This document shows, in pieces, positions 17,495-24,977 of a stretch of DNA of 64,000 nucleotides. Under the pieces are notes generated by a model, which made no database searches, was not told the DNA's origin, and saw only the letters and a list, made by a program, of their open reading frames with translations. The stretch covers positions 1,674,001-1,738,000 of the forward strand of contig CAVXHK010000001.1 in assembly GCA_963761705.1 (NCBI GenBank). Direction: 5' to 3'. The DNA comes from CAVVKW01 sp963761705. Its GTDB lineage: Bacteria > Verrucomicrobiota > Verrucomicrobiia > Chthoniobacterales > JAATET01. Numbering within the stretch: position 1 is the stretch's first letter; each line of letters starts with the position of its first letter. A program made the translations under genes and the position numbers.

Positions 17495-18537
17495 TCGGTG
17501 GCGAGGAGTGGGGCGATGACTCTAAGGGCCTTGTGGTAGAGCGGGTGAACGCCGGAGCGGCCGAGTTCCATGAGGAGGGTGTCTTCGATCCCGTCGCGGC
17601 CAGCGGGAAGGCGGAGGGAGACGGGGTCGCCGTCGTCGGCGCGGATCTCGGCGTGAAAGAACTCGGCGTCGGGTTCTCGGGTGATGGCGATGGTCGCGGC
17701 GTCGGCGGTAAATTTGCAGGCGGAGATGGTGGCGCCTTCGGACTGGTTTAATTCGAAGGTGATCTCACCGCGGTCGGGGGCGCGGAACGTGTGGCGGGAG
17801 AGAACGGAGTCGAGGGTCCAGCCAAGTTGGGCGGCGAGCCAGCCGAGGAGGAGGTGGGCGGTGGTGCGGGAGCCGGGGGCGTGGGTGATCTCGACGGAAC
17901 GGATTTTCCGCAGGGAGCGCAGGGCGTTGGCGTGGTCGAAGACGTTGGCGAGGGCGAAGCGGAGTGAGAGGAGTCGGGTCCAATTGAGGTCGCAGAGAAC
18001 GGCACGGGAGTCGGCGAGGGCGGCGATCTTTTGAACGATGGGTAGCTGCTCGCCGGGGGTTTTCCATTCGCGGCTGTCGAAGATGAGGCGGTCGACCCAG
18101 GTCCAAAGTTGGGCGTCGACGGGTTCGGCAAAATCGGCCTGCCACCAGAAGCAGAGGGGGAGGTCGGAGTCGAGGTGGGAGAAGACGACGTTGGGGAGGG
18201 AGTCGGAAAGGGTGCCGTCGAGTTGGAAGGTGATTTGCTCCGAACAGATCTGGCCTTCGCCCTTGCCCGCGAGGTGACAGTGGGCGCTGATCCACGCCTG
18301 GGCGGCGTCGGTGGCGGCGGTGCGGTTCGCGTAAACGAGGAGGGCGCGGCAGGCGTGTTGGCTGGCGATGCGGGCGATGAGGTCGGTGTTGGGCGCGACG
18401 GTGTCGGCGGATTCGGTGTAGATCGCGAGGTTGATGAGGGACGCGCGGGATTTCGAATCGCCGCTGTCTTCCCAGAGCTTGGCGAGTTCTTTTTCGATGC
18501 GGCCGATTTCGACGGGCAGTCCTGGTTGGAAATTCAT
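17491..18537 (-). CDS. opcA: Glucose-6-phosphate dehydrogenase assembly protein OpcA
   Basis: 348 residues, a full-length match to OpcA-type proteins. OpcA is needed for assembly and redox activation of G6PDH in cyanobacteria and actinobacteria. Features include the TVAPNTDLIARIASQHACRA opening and the central LCFWWQADF. It lies downstream of zwf in the same orientation (124-bp gap containing an AT-rich repeat). Its stop converges on and overlaps the secretin-like stop by 4 bp. Confidence 0.9.
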   Translation of the reverse strand: MNFQPGLPVEIGRIEKELAKLWEDSGDSKSRASLINLAIYTESADTVAPNTDLIARIASQHACRALLVYANRTAATDAAQAWISAHCHLAGKGEGQICSEQITFQLDGTLSDSLPNVVFSHLDSDLPLCFWWQADFAEPVDAQLWTWVDRLIFDSREWKTPGEQLPIVQKIAALADSRAVLCDLNWTRLLSLRFALANVFDHANALRSLRKIRSVEITHAPGSRTTAHLLLGWLAAQLGWTLDSVLSRHTFRAPDRGEITFELNQSEGATISACKFTADAATIAITREPDAEFFHAEIRADDGDPVSLRLPAGRDGIEDTLLMELGRSGVHPLYHKALRVIAPLLATD

Positions 18538-18538
18538 G

Positions 18539-18654
18539 GAATTAGAAATTTGGAATGCTGAATTAGAAATGGTCAGCCCGACGGGGATCTGGGACGGCGG
18601 CGGCTCGTTTCGGGATGCTCACAGATTTCTCATTTCTCACTTCTAATTTCCCAT
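18539..18654. repeat. AT-rich inverted repeat between zwf and opcA
   Basis: Low-GC arms (18539-18572 with AATTAGAAAT units, and 18623-18654 with ATTTCTCATTTCTCACTTCT) flank a GC-rich centre. The arms are roughly complementary. A similar AT-rich stretch lies at 34750-34800, so this is probably a dispersed intergenic element. Confidence 0.5.
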
Positions 18655-18661
18655 TGCGGCT

Positions 18662-20212
18662 TCAGAGCCGTCGCCAGGTAGCGCCGGCGCGCTTGATGAG
18701 GTCGTCGGCTTCGGTGGGTCCCCAGCTGCCGGCGCCGTAGAAGGCGAGTTCGTCGTTGCCGTCTTCCCAGCCTTGGCGGATGAGGTCGACGATCTTCCAG
18801 GCTTCTTCGACTTCGTCGCGGCGGGCGAAGAGGGTGGCGTCGCCGGCCATGGCGTCAAGGAGGAGGCGCTCGTAGGCCTCGGGCGTCGCTTTGCCGAAGG
18901 AGGTGCCGTAATGAAAATCCATCTTGACCGGCTCGACGCGGAGGCTGGTACCGGGGAGTTTGGCGGACATGCGGAGGGACACGCCTTCGTCGGGTTGGAT
19001 GCGGATGACAAGGACGTTGTCCTCGAGGGGACTCTCTTCGGCGGTGCGGCGGTTGAAGAGGATGGGGGGGGCGCTCTTGAAGTGAAGGGCGATCTCGGTG
19101 CCGCCTTTGGGGAGGCGTTTGCCGACGCGAACGAAGAACGGGACACCGGCCCAGCGCCAGTTGTCGACGTTGATCTCGAGGGCAACGTAGGTCTCCGTCT
19201 CGGATTCCGGCGGGATGTTTTCCTCGTCGCGGTAGGCGGCGACGCGTTTGCCGTTGATGGAGCCGGAGGAGTATTGGGCGCGGACGACGGATTTGCCGAC
19301 GTCGGGGCCTTCGATTTTGCGAATGGAGCGGATCACTTTGACCTTCTCGTCGCGGATGGCGTCGGCGGTGAGGTCGGCGGGGGGTTCCATCGCGGTGAGG
19401 CAGAGCAGTTGGAGAAGGTGATTTTGCACCATGTCGCGAATCGCGCCGGACTTGTCGTAGTAGCCGGCGCGGCCCTCGACGCCGAGGGGCTCGCTGGCGG
19501 TTATCTGGACGTGGTCGACGTAGCGGGAATTCCAGAGCTGCTCGAAGATCGAGTTGGCGAAGCGGAGAACCATGATGTTCTGCGCGGTCTCTTTGCCGAG
19601 GTAGTGGTCGATGCGGTAGGTGTCTTTTTCCTGGAACGCGCCGTCGACGAGGTCGTTGAGCTCGACGGCGGTGGGGAGGTCGACGCCGAAGGGTTTCTCG
19701 ACGATCACGCGGGACCAGCTGCCTTCGCGGGCGTGATTGAGGCCGCTCTTGCTGAGGTTTTCGAGGATGATGCCGAACTGGTCGGGTCCGGCGGCGAGGT
19801 AGAAGAGGCGGTTGCCGCGGGTGCCGCGCTGCTCGTCGAGTTCGTCTAGGCGCTGGGCGAGAGATTCGTAGCCTTCCAGGTTGTCGAAGGGGCTGCGGTG
19901 GTAGGTGATCGATTGGGCGAAGGAGGACCAGAGGTCGTCGTTGATCTTCTGCCGGGAGTGTTTGCGGGCGGCTTCCTCGAGTTCGGCTCGGAAGATCTCG
20001 TCGGATTTGTCGCGGCGGGCGAAGCCGACGACGGCGATAGCGGGCGGGAGGTTGCCGTCGGCGGCGAGGTTGTAGAGGGCAGGGACCAGCTTGCGGTGAG
20101 TGAGGTCACCGGTTGCGCCAAAGATGACAAGCGAGCAGGGGTCGGGCATCGAGCGGCTGAGGAGTCCTTCGCGGAGCGGGTTGGTCGGGGTGTCGTCGGT
20201 CGGTACGGCCAT
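18662..20212 (-). CDS. zwf: Glucose-6-phosphate 1-dehydrogenase
   Basis: 516 residues. It oxidises glucose 6-phosphate to 6-phosphogluconolactone and makes NADPH. The coenzyme fold starts with VIFGATGDLTHRKLVPALYN near residue 30; the active-site signature RIDHYLGKE lies near 198-206, and VIVEKPFG precedes it. opcA follows on the same strand. The zwf-opcA pairing suggests redox-regulated entry into the oxidative pentose phosphate pathway. Confidence 0.97.
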   Translation of the reverse strand: MAVPTDDTPTNPLREGLLSRSMPDPCSLVIFGATGDLTHRKLVPALYNLAADGNLPPAIAVVGFARRDKSDEIFRAELEEAARKHSRQKINDDLWSSFAQSITYHRSPFDNLEGYESLAQRLDELDEQRGTRGNRLFYLAAGPDQFGIILENLSKSGLNHAREGSWSRVIVEKPFGVDLPTAVELNDLVDGAFQEKDTYRIDHYLGKETAQNIMVLRFANSIFEQLWNSRYVDHVQITASEPLGVEGRAGYYDKSGAIRDMVQNHLLQLLCLTAMEPPADLTADAIRDEKVKVIRSIRKIEGPDVGKSVVRAQYSSGSINGKRVAAYRDEENIPPESETETYVALEINVDNWRWAGVPFFVRVGKRLPKGGTEIALHFKSAPPILFNRRTAEESPLEDNVLVIRIQPDEGVSLRMSAKLPGTSLRVEPVKMDFHYGTSFGKATPEAYERLLLDAMAGDATLFARRDEVEEAWKIVDLIRQGWEDGNDELAFYGAGSWGPTEADDLIKRAGATWRRL

Positions 20213-20233
20213 GGTTTTAGGTGAAAGGAGTTT

Positions 20234-20264
20234 GGACAGGATTGACAGGATTTTGCGGGATTTC
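20234..20264 (+). repeat. ACAGGATT-type repeat
   Basis: GGACAGGATTGACAGGATTT followed by TGCGGGATT repeats an 8-9 nt unit three times. The same unit, in an inverted arrangement, is found at 22650-22726 upstream of the YqeY gene. Confidence 0.55.
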
Positions 20265-20291
20265 TTTTGGGGCTTGAGGGAGGGAATTTGA

Positions 20292-20343
20292 GGCTGAGCC
20301 GTTCGATTGGGTCGGGAATCGCAAATCGCCGCTCCTTGAGTGG
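20292..20343 (+). repeat. Palindromic intergenic repeat, copy 1
   Basis: The element begins GGCTGAGCCG, then TTGGGTCG, then a weakened first hairpin ending AATCGCCGCTCCTTGAG. It shares this order of blocks with copies at 27294, 32789 and 43094. It lies between zwf and aroE. Confidence 0.6.
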
Positions 20344-20356
20344 AGGTGACTAAGGG

Positions 20357-21292
20357 TTAGCCTTCGAGGGCGGTGCGCATGACCGTAAGGGGGGCGTCGC
20401 GATTAAACCAAATCTCGAAGCTGAGGGCCCCTTGGTGGAGGAGCATGGAGAGGCCGTTGGCGGATCGTGCTCCGGCGGCTTGGGCGTCCTCGATGAGGCG
20501 GGTCTGGCCGCCCGCGTAGACGGTGTCGTAAACCATGAGATTGGGCGTGAGAAGCGAGGCGGGGAGTGCCGGGGGATCGGATCGCTTCATGCCGAGGGTC
20601 GTCGCGTTGACGACGAGGTCGGTGTAATCGAGGTGACGGGCGAGGTCGTCGGGGTCGTGGGGGATGGCTTCGAGGCGCTCGACCGGTCCTTCGAGGCGGT
20701 CGGAGCGGAAGTGGGGGGCGAGCTCGGCGGCGAGTTCGTGGGCTTTTTGTTCGGTGCGGTTGACGAGGACGAGGCGTTCGCAGTGGGCGAGGGCGCACTG
20801 CGCGGCGATGGCGCGACCGGCTCCGCCGCCCGCGCCGAGGATCATGATCCGCAGGTCGCGAAGATCGACGGAAAATTGCTCGCGGATTGCGCGCGCGAAC
20901 CCGGGGCCGTCGGTGCTGAAGCCGTGGAGGGTGCCGTCGTCTTGAACGACGACGGTGTTGACCCCGCCGGCGAGGGCGATGGTGGGATCGAGCGAATCCA
21001 TGAGCGCGCGGGTGGCGGTCTTGTGCGGGACCGTGACGTTGGTCCCGAGGAAGCCTTGCTCAGGAAGGGCGCGGAGGGCGGCTTCGAGTTCGTCGGGGCG
21101 GACGTGGATGGCGACGTATTGGGCGTCGATGCTGGTGGCGCGGAGGGCGGAATTTTGAAAAGCGGGGGAGCGAGAGTGGGCGACGGGGTCGCCAATGACG
21201 GCGAGACGGGCGGGAGGAGTGAGGTCACGGAGCCGTCCGGACGTGAGGTCTTCGAGGTTGTAGACCTCGGGCTGGTTGGAAGAGGCGGTCAT
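20357..21292 (-). CDS. aroE: Shikimate dehydrogenase
   Basis: 311 residues from the ATG at 21292; the longer open frame upstream is antisense-like and unsupported. It reduces 3-dehydroshikimate to shikimate in aromatic amino acid synthesis. The substrate site VIGDPVAHSRSP, the catalytic Lys in NVTVPHKTA, the nucleotide loop GAGGGAGRA, and the C-terminal GLSMLLHQGALSFEIW are all present. It starts 8 bp after the gltX stop, so both are probably cotranscribed. Confidence 0.95.
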   Translation of the reverse strand: MTASSNQPEVYNLEDLTSGRLRDLTPPARLAVIGDPVAHSRSPAFQNSALRATSIDAQYVAIHVRPDELEAALRALPEQGFLGTNVTVPHKTATRALMDSLDPTIALAGGVNTVVVQDDGTLHGFSTDGPGFARAIREQFSVDLRDLRIMILGAGGGAGRAIAAQCALAHCERLVLVNRTEQKAHELAAELAPHFRSDRLEGPVERLEAIPHDPDDLARHLDYTDLVVNATTLGMKRSDPPALPASLLTPNLMVYDTVYAGGQTRLIEDAQAAGARSANGLSMLLHQGALSFEIWFNRDAPLTVMRTALEG

Positions 21293-21300
21293 CGAGGAAA

Positions 21301-22635
21301 TCAGGTCAGGTGCGCGAACTCCTGAATGGTGCGGTTGAACCGGGCGAGGGTGCGGTCTTTTCCGAGGACTTCGAGCATTTCGTAAAGGCCGGGGCCGACG
21401 GCTCGTCCGCTGGCTGCCAGGCGGGCTGGGTGAATAAAGGCACCGGTCTTCGCGCCGGCGTTTTCGGCCGTGCTTTTGAGGACGGCCTCGAGGTTTTCGT
21501 GGTTCCAGTCGGCTGGGTCGACGGTGGAGTAGGCGGCGCGGAGCGTGGCGAGGTGGGTGAGGGCGTCGGATTTGCCGAGGGCTTTTTTCACCGCGGCATC
21601 GTCGTAGGCGTAGTCTTCGGTGAAGAGATAGCCGATCCAGTCGGGGACGTCGGAGAGATGCTTGACCTTGGGTTTGACGATGGCGAGGGCGGGGCGGAGG
21701 GCCTCCATCGTGCCGTAGGGAACGCCGACTTTGTCGACGTAGGGGAGGGCTAGCTCGGCGAAGCGGTCGAGGGACATCTCGATGAGGTGCTGGCCGTTCA
21801 GCCAAAAGCATTTGTCGATGTCGAAGATCGCGTTGCGGCGGTTGACGTTGTCGAGGCTGAAGAGATCAAGGACTTCGGCGAGTTGGAGGAATTCGCGGTT
21901 TTCCTTGGGCGACCAGCCGAGGAGGCAGAGGTAGTTCGCGACGGCTTCGGGGACGTAGCCTTCGTCGATGTAGTTGGTGATCGAGGAGCCGCCGTCGCGT
22001 TTGCTGAGTTTCTTGCCGGCTTGGTTGAGGATGAGGGGGATGTGGGCGAACTCGGGCGGGGTCGCGCCGAGGGCCTGGTAGAGCTCGATGTGCTTCGGCG
22101 TGTTGGAAAGGTGGTCCTCGCCGCGGATGACGTGCGTCATGCCCATCTCGATGTCGTCGACGACGTTGACAAAGTGGAAGATCCACGAGCCGTCGGGGCG
22201 GCGAATGGTCATGTCGGGGTGGGTGCCGGGGTTTGACATGTCGAAGTCAATCTTGCCGCAGACGAGGTCGGTGACGGTCACGGTTTCACGCGGGGAGCGG
22301 AAGCGGAAGGCTCCCTCGTCTTCGTAGAGGTGGCCCGCGTCGCGGAGGACGGCGAAGTGTTTTTCGTAGATCTCGTTGCGCTGACTCTGGAAATACGGGC
22401 CGTGGTCGCCGCCGACCTCCGGGCCTTCGTCCCACTGGAGGCCGAGCCAGCGGAGGCCGTCGTAGATGACTTGATAGGCTTCGTCGGTGTTGCGCTTGGC
22501 GTCGGTGTCCTCGACGCGAAGGACGAAGGTGCCGTCGTGTTTGCGGGCGTAGAGCCAGTTGAAGAGGGCGGTGCGGGCGCCTCCGACGTGGAGAAAACCG
22601 GTGGGCGAGGGAGCGAAGCGGGTGCGAACGGACAT
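21301..22635 (-). CDS. gltX: Glutamate-tRNA ligase
   Basis: 444 residues, a class I synthetase that charges tRNA-Glu. The HIGH-type motif is in RFAPSPTGFLHVGGARTA (HVGG variant), and KLSKRDGG lies near residue 210. The C-terminal anticodon-binding part is helical and slightly short. A paralogous GluQ-type enzyme lies at 44787-45602. Confidence 0.96.
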   Translation of the reverse strand: MSVRTRFAPSPTGFLHVGGARTALFNWLYARKHDGTFVLRVEDTDAKRNTDEAYQVIYDGLRWLGLQWDEGPEVGGDHGPYFQSQRNEIYEKHFAVLRDAGHLYEDEGAFRFRSPRETVTVTDLVCGKIDFDMSNPGTHPDMTIRRPDGSWIFHFVNVVDDIEMGMTHVIRGEDHLSNTPKHIELYQALGATPPEFAHIPLILNQAGKKLSKRDGGSSITNYIDEGYVPEAVANYLCLLGWSPKENREFLQLAEVLDLFSLDNVNRRNAIFDIDKCFWLNGQHLIEMSLDRFAELALPYVDKVGVPYGTMEALRPALAIVKPKVKHLSDVPDWIGYLFTEDYAYDDAAVKKALGKSDALTHLATLRAAYSTVDPADWNHENLEAVLKSTAENAGAKTGAFIHPARLAASGRAVGPGLYEMLEVLGKDRTLARFNRTIQEFAHLT

Positions 22636-22649
22636 GATGAAGTAGAAAC

Positions 22650-22726
22650 TAAACAGGATTGGCGGGATTGGCAGGATTAACAGGAAATGAGGGGAACAGA
22701 ATCCTGTAAATCCCGTTCATCCCGTC
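22650..22726. repeat. Inverted ACAGGATT/GCGGGATT repeat
   Basis: The left arm (22650-22685) carries ACAGGATTGGCGGGATTGG and more units; the right arm (22700-22726) is the reverse complement type AATCCTGTAAATCCCG. It lies between gltX and the YqeY gene, whose mRNA could fold it into a long hairpin. Confidence 0.65.
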
Positions 22727-22738
22727 TAAAAGGAGGGG

Positions 22739-23191
22739 ATGAATCTGAAGGAACGAGTTGACGGTGAGATCAAGGATGCGATGCGGGCGAAGGCGGCGGA
22801 GCGGTTGGGGGTGCTGCGGATGTTGAAGAGTGCGCTCATGAACACGGCCATTGAAAAGGGTGGGGCCGGGACGGAATTGGAGGACGCTGAGGCGACGGCG
22901 GTCGTGCGGAAAGAAGTGAAGAAACGGCAGGATTCGGTCGAGGGATTCGAGAAAGGCGGGAGGCCGGAGCTGGCGCAGAAGGAACGGGAGGAGATCGTCA
23001 TTTTATACGAGTATTTGCCCGCGGCGATGAGTGCGGACGAGTTGACGGCACTGGTGAAAGCGGCGGTCGCGGAGGCGGGGGCGATTTCGGTCAAGGACAT
23101 GGGGGCGGTGATGAAAATCGCGAACGTGAAGGCGGAGGGGCGGGTCGACGGGAAAGCTTTGAGCAGCGAGGTCCGGAGTCAGTTGGCGTGA
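22739..23191 (+). CDS. GatB/YqeY domain protein
   Basis: 150 residues, preceded by a strong Shine-Dalgarno (AGGAGGGG directly upstream). It matches YqeY: LKSALMNTAIEKG, VVRKEVKKRQDSVEGFEKGG, YLPAAMS, and a C-terminal part (KDMGAVMKIANVKAEGRVDG). YqeY resembles the tail domain of GatB and probably binds tRNA; its precise role is unknown. ispD starts inside its stop (GTGA). Confidence 0.93.
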   Translation: MNLKERVDGEIKDAMRAKAAERLGVLRMLKSALMNTAIEKGGAGTELEDAEATAVVRKEVKKRQDSVEGFEKGGRPELAQKEREEIVILYEYLPAAMSADELTALVKAAVAEAGAISVKDMGAVMKIANVKAEGRVDGKALSSEVRSQLA

Positions 23192-23856
23192 GCGGTCGGG
23201 TGTCGGCCGTCATCGTGGCGGCGGGAGCGAGCCGCCGGATGGGCTTCGACAAGGTGCTCGCACCGCTGCTGGGGGTGCCCCTGGTTCGGTGGTCGGTGGG
23301 GGTGTTCGCGGGATGCGAGGAGGTTGACGAGCTGGTGGTCGTCTTCGGGGCCGGGCGGGAGGCTGAGGTCCGGAAGGCTCTGGCTGGGGCGGCGGTGGAT
23401 CATTTCGTCGAGGGAGGGGTGACCCGACAGGGATCGGTGGCACGGGGAGTCGCCGCGGTGTCGGGGGACCTTGTCGCGGTGCACGATGCGGCGCGGCCTC
23501 TGGTGACGGCAGAGTTGATTCGGCGGTGCCTGGAGGAAGCGAGGCGGTCGGGGGCGGCGACGGCGGCGGAACGGGTGACCGATACTTTGCAGCGGGGCGC
23601 GGATGGGCGCAGCGTGGAAGTGGTGGATCGGGATGGGCTTTGGCGGATCCAGACGCCGCAAGTTTTCGAAACGGAGTTGCTGCGGAGGGCTTTGCGGGCG
23701 GCGGCGGACGAGGGGCGGGTGGGGACGGACGAGACTACGGCGGTCTTGGGGGTTGGGAGGAGCGCCGGTTTGGTGGAAAATTTGGATTGGAACTTCAAGG
23801 TCACGATTCCGCGGGACGTGGGACTGGCGGAGGCGGTGCTTTTGCGGAGGGGATGA
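23188..23856 (+). CDS. ispD: 2-C-methyl-D-erythritol 4-phosphate cytidylyltransferase
   Basis: 222 residues from a GTG at 23188 overlapping the YqeY stop. It forms CDP-ME in the MEP isoprenoid pathway. The nucleotide-binding VIVAAGASRRMGFDK, the VHDAARPLV motif and the C-terminal GTDETTAVLG are present. It converges on the caspase-like gene with 23 bp between stops. Confidence 0.95.
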   Translation: MSGRVSAVIVAAGASRRMGFDKVLAPLLGVPLVRWSVGVFAGCEEVDELVVVFGAGREAEVRKALAGAAVDHFVEGGVTRQGSVARGVAAVSGDLVAVHDAARPLVTAELIRRCLEEARRSGAATAAERVTDTLQRGADGRSVEVVDRDGLWRIQTPQVFETELLRRALRAAADEGRVGTDETTAVLGVGRSAGLVENLDWNFKVTIPRDVGLAEAVLLRRG

Positions 23857-23879
23857 TGCCGACGACTCTTCCGCCTCGC

Positions 23880-24977
23880 TCAATTTGCCGAGTCGATGCG
23901 GCGGGACGCCGCGTCTCGCCCGCGGGGACGCGCGCGTTCCCCGTCGATTTCTTGGTAGAGGTGGGAGAGGTCGACGAGGAGGATCTCGAGGCGGTCGTAG
24001 TAGGTGTCGGTCGGGAGATTTGATTTTTGGGTTTTGAGGCGGGCGATTTGGAGTTCGATTTGGGTGCGCCGGGTTCTGAGGCTCTCCGGAATGGCGGCTT
24101 CTTCGGGGGAGGGGATGAGGACGACTCGGTTGGCGGTCTCGCCGTCGGGGAGTTCGCCGTTGGTGGCGGCGACCTTGGCGGTGAGGCCGTCGAAGGCGTC
24201 GGCGGGGGTGCCGCGACGGTCGGCGTTGTCGTCGATGAGGGCGTTCTCGGCGGGAAGGCGTTGGTCGGCTTCGTAGAACGCGGTCGTTCGATTGGACGCG
24301 GCCAGGAAGGCTTCGAGGAGGGAGGTCTGGCCGTCTTTGTCGAGGTCGGCGGCGGGGTCGGCGAGGGACCGCGTGAAGTGTTCGCCGAAGTGCGCGAAGT
24401 CGCGCTGATCGCCGCTGCGGGTCGCGGTAATGATCGTGCGGTCCGGGCCGGAGAGAGCTTCGAGGAAGGGGCCGCTCGCGGCGGTGAGGTTGGCGAAGAC
24501 GAGGGGGCGCTCAAGGGGGGCAAGGAGCTGGGCAAAATCGCGATGGCTGATGTCGTCGCCTTGGAGGTTGAAGTTGGCGCGCTTGCCGTCGTCGGTGCCG
24601 TGTCCGATGAGGATGATCCAGAGTTCGGTGGGGGCGGCTTCACCGGGTGCGGTGAGTTTTTTAAGGGTCTCGGTGAGGGTCGCGCGGGGATTCGGGGTGG
24701 TGGCGTCGATGACGGTGGGGGTGATGCCGGCGCGGGTGGCGGGGGTGGTGAGGTTGGCGGTCCAGGTGGCGAATTGTTTGGCGTAAGGGTCTTCGCCGGG
24801 GGTGCCGACGAGGATGAGCATTTCGCGGCGTGGGGGGGTGGCGGCTGAGGTGGGGAGGAGGGTCGCGAGGAGGAGGGTAAGCGGGGCGAGGATGCGGGGG
24901 AAAGGGCTGGGCCGATTGGGTCGGGTCGGCGACGGGAACTCGCCAGTTCTCGGGGTGCTTGGGCGCTGACCTTTCAT
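23880..24977 (-). CDS. Secreted caspase/C13-like protein lacking an evident catalytic Cys
   Basis: 365 residues from the ATG at 24977, which overlaps the upstream stop (ATGA). A signal peptide or anchor (ILAPLTLLLATLLPTSAA) follows a Pro/Arg-rich head. The core resembles peptidase C13/caspase folds: WIILIGHGTDDGKRANFNL supplies the His-Gly site, and VFANLTAASGPFLEAL stands where the ACxSG-type cysteine is expected, but no Cys is present. The domain is therefore probably non-peptidolytic. Two repeat elements are translated in frame: one in the head (24914-24955) and one at the C-terminus (23898-23942). It ends the eight-gene cluster. Confidence 0.75.
   Translation of the reverse strand: MKGQRPSTPRTGEFPSPTRPNRPSPFPRILAPLTLLLATLLPTSAATPPRREMLILVGTPGEDPYAKQFATWTANLTTPATRAGITPTVIDATTPNPRATLTETLKKLTAPGEAAPTELWIILIGHGTDDGKRANFNLQGDDISHRDFAQLLAPLERPLVFANLTAASGPFLEALSGPDRTIITATRSGDQRDFAHFGEHFTRSLADPAADLDKDGQTSLLEAFLAASNRTTAFYEADQRLPAENALIDDNADRRGTPADAFDGLTAKVAATNGELPDGETANRVVLIPSPEEAAIPESLRTRRTQIELQIARLKTQKSNLPTDTYYDRLEILLVDLSHLYQEIDGERARPRGRDAASRRIDSAN
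23898..23942 (+). repeat. 45-nt coding repeat, copy D
   Basis: Begins GCGGCGGGACGCCGCGTCTC. It aligns without gaps to 31152-31196 with roughly eight substitutions. On the minus strand both encode RDAASRR in frame: here in the C-terminal tail of the caspase-like protein, there inside the BatA-like protein. Confidence 0.7.
24914..24955 (+). repeat. GGCGAC-type palindrome in coding sequence
   Basis: TTGGGTCGGGTCGGCGACGG leads into a GGCGA/TCGCC stem and then a CGGGGTG tail. It encodes part of the Pro-rich head before the signal peptide of the caspase-like protein. It is close to the copy at 27890-27919 and shares the TTGGGTCGGGTCGGCGA start with 27304. Confidence 0.55.
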
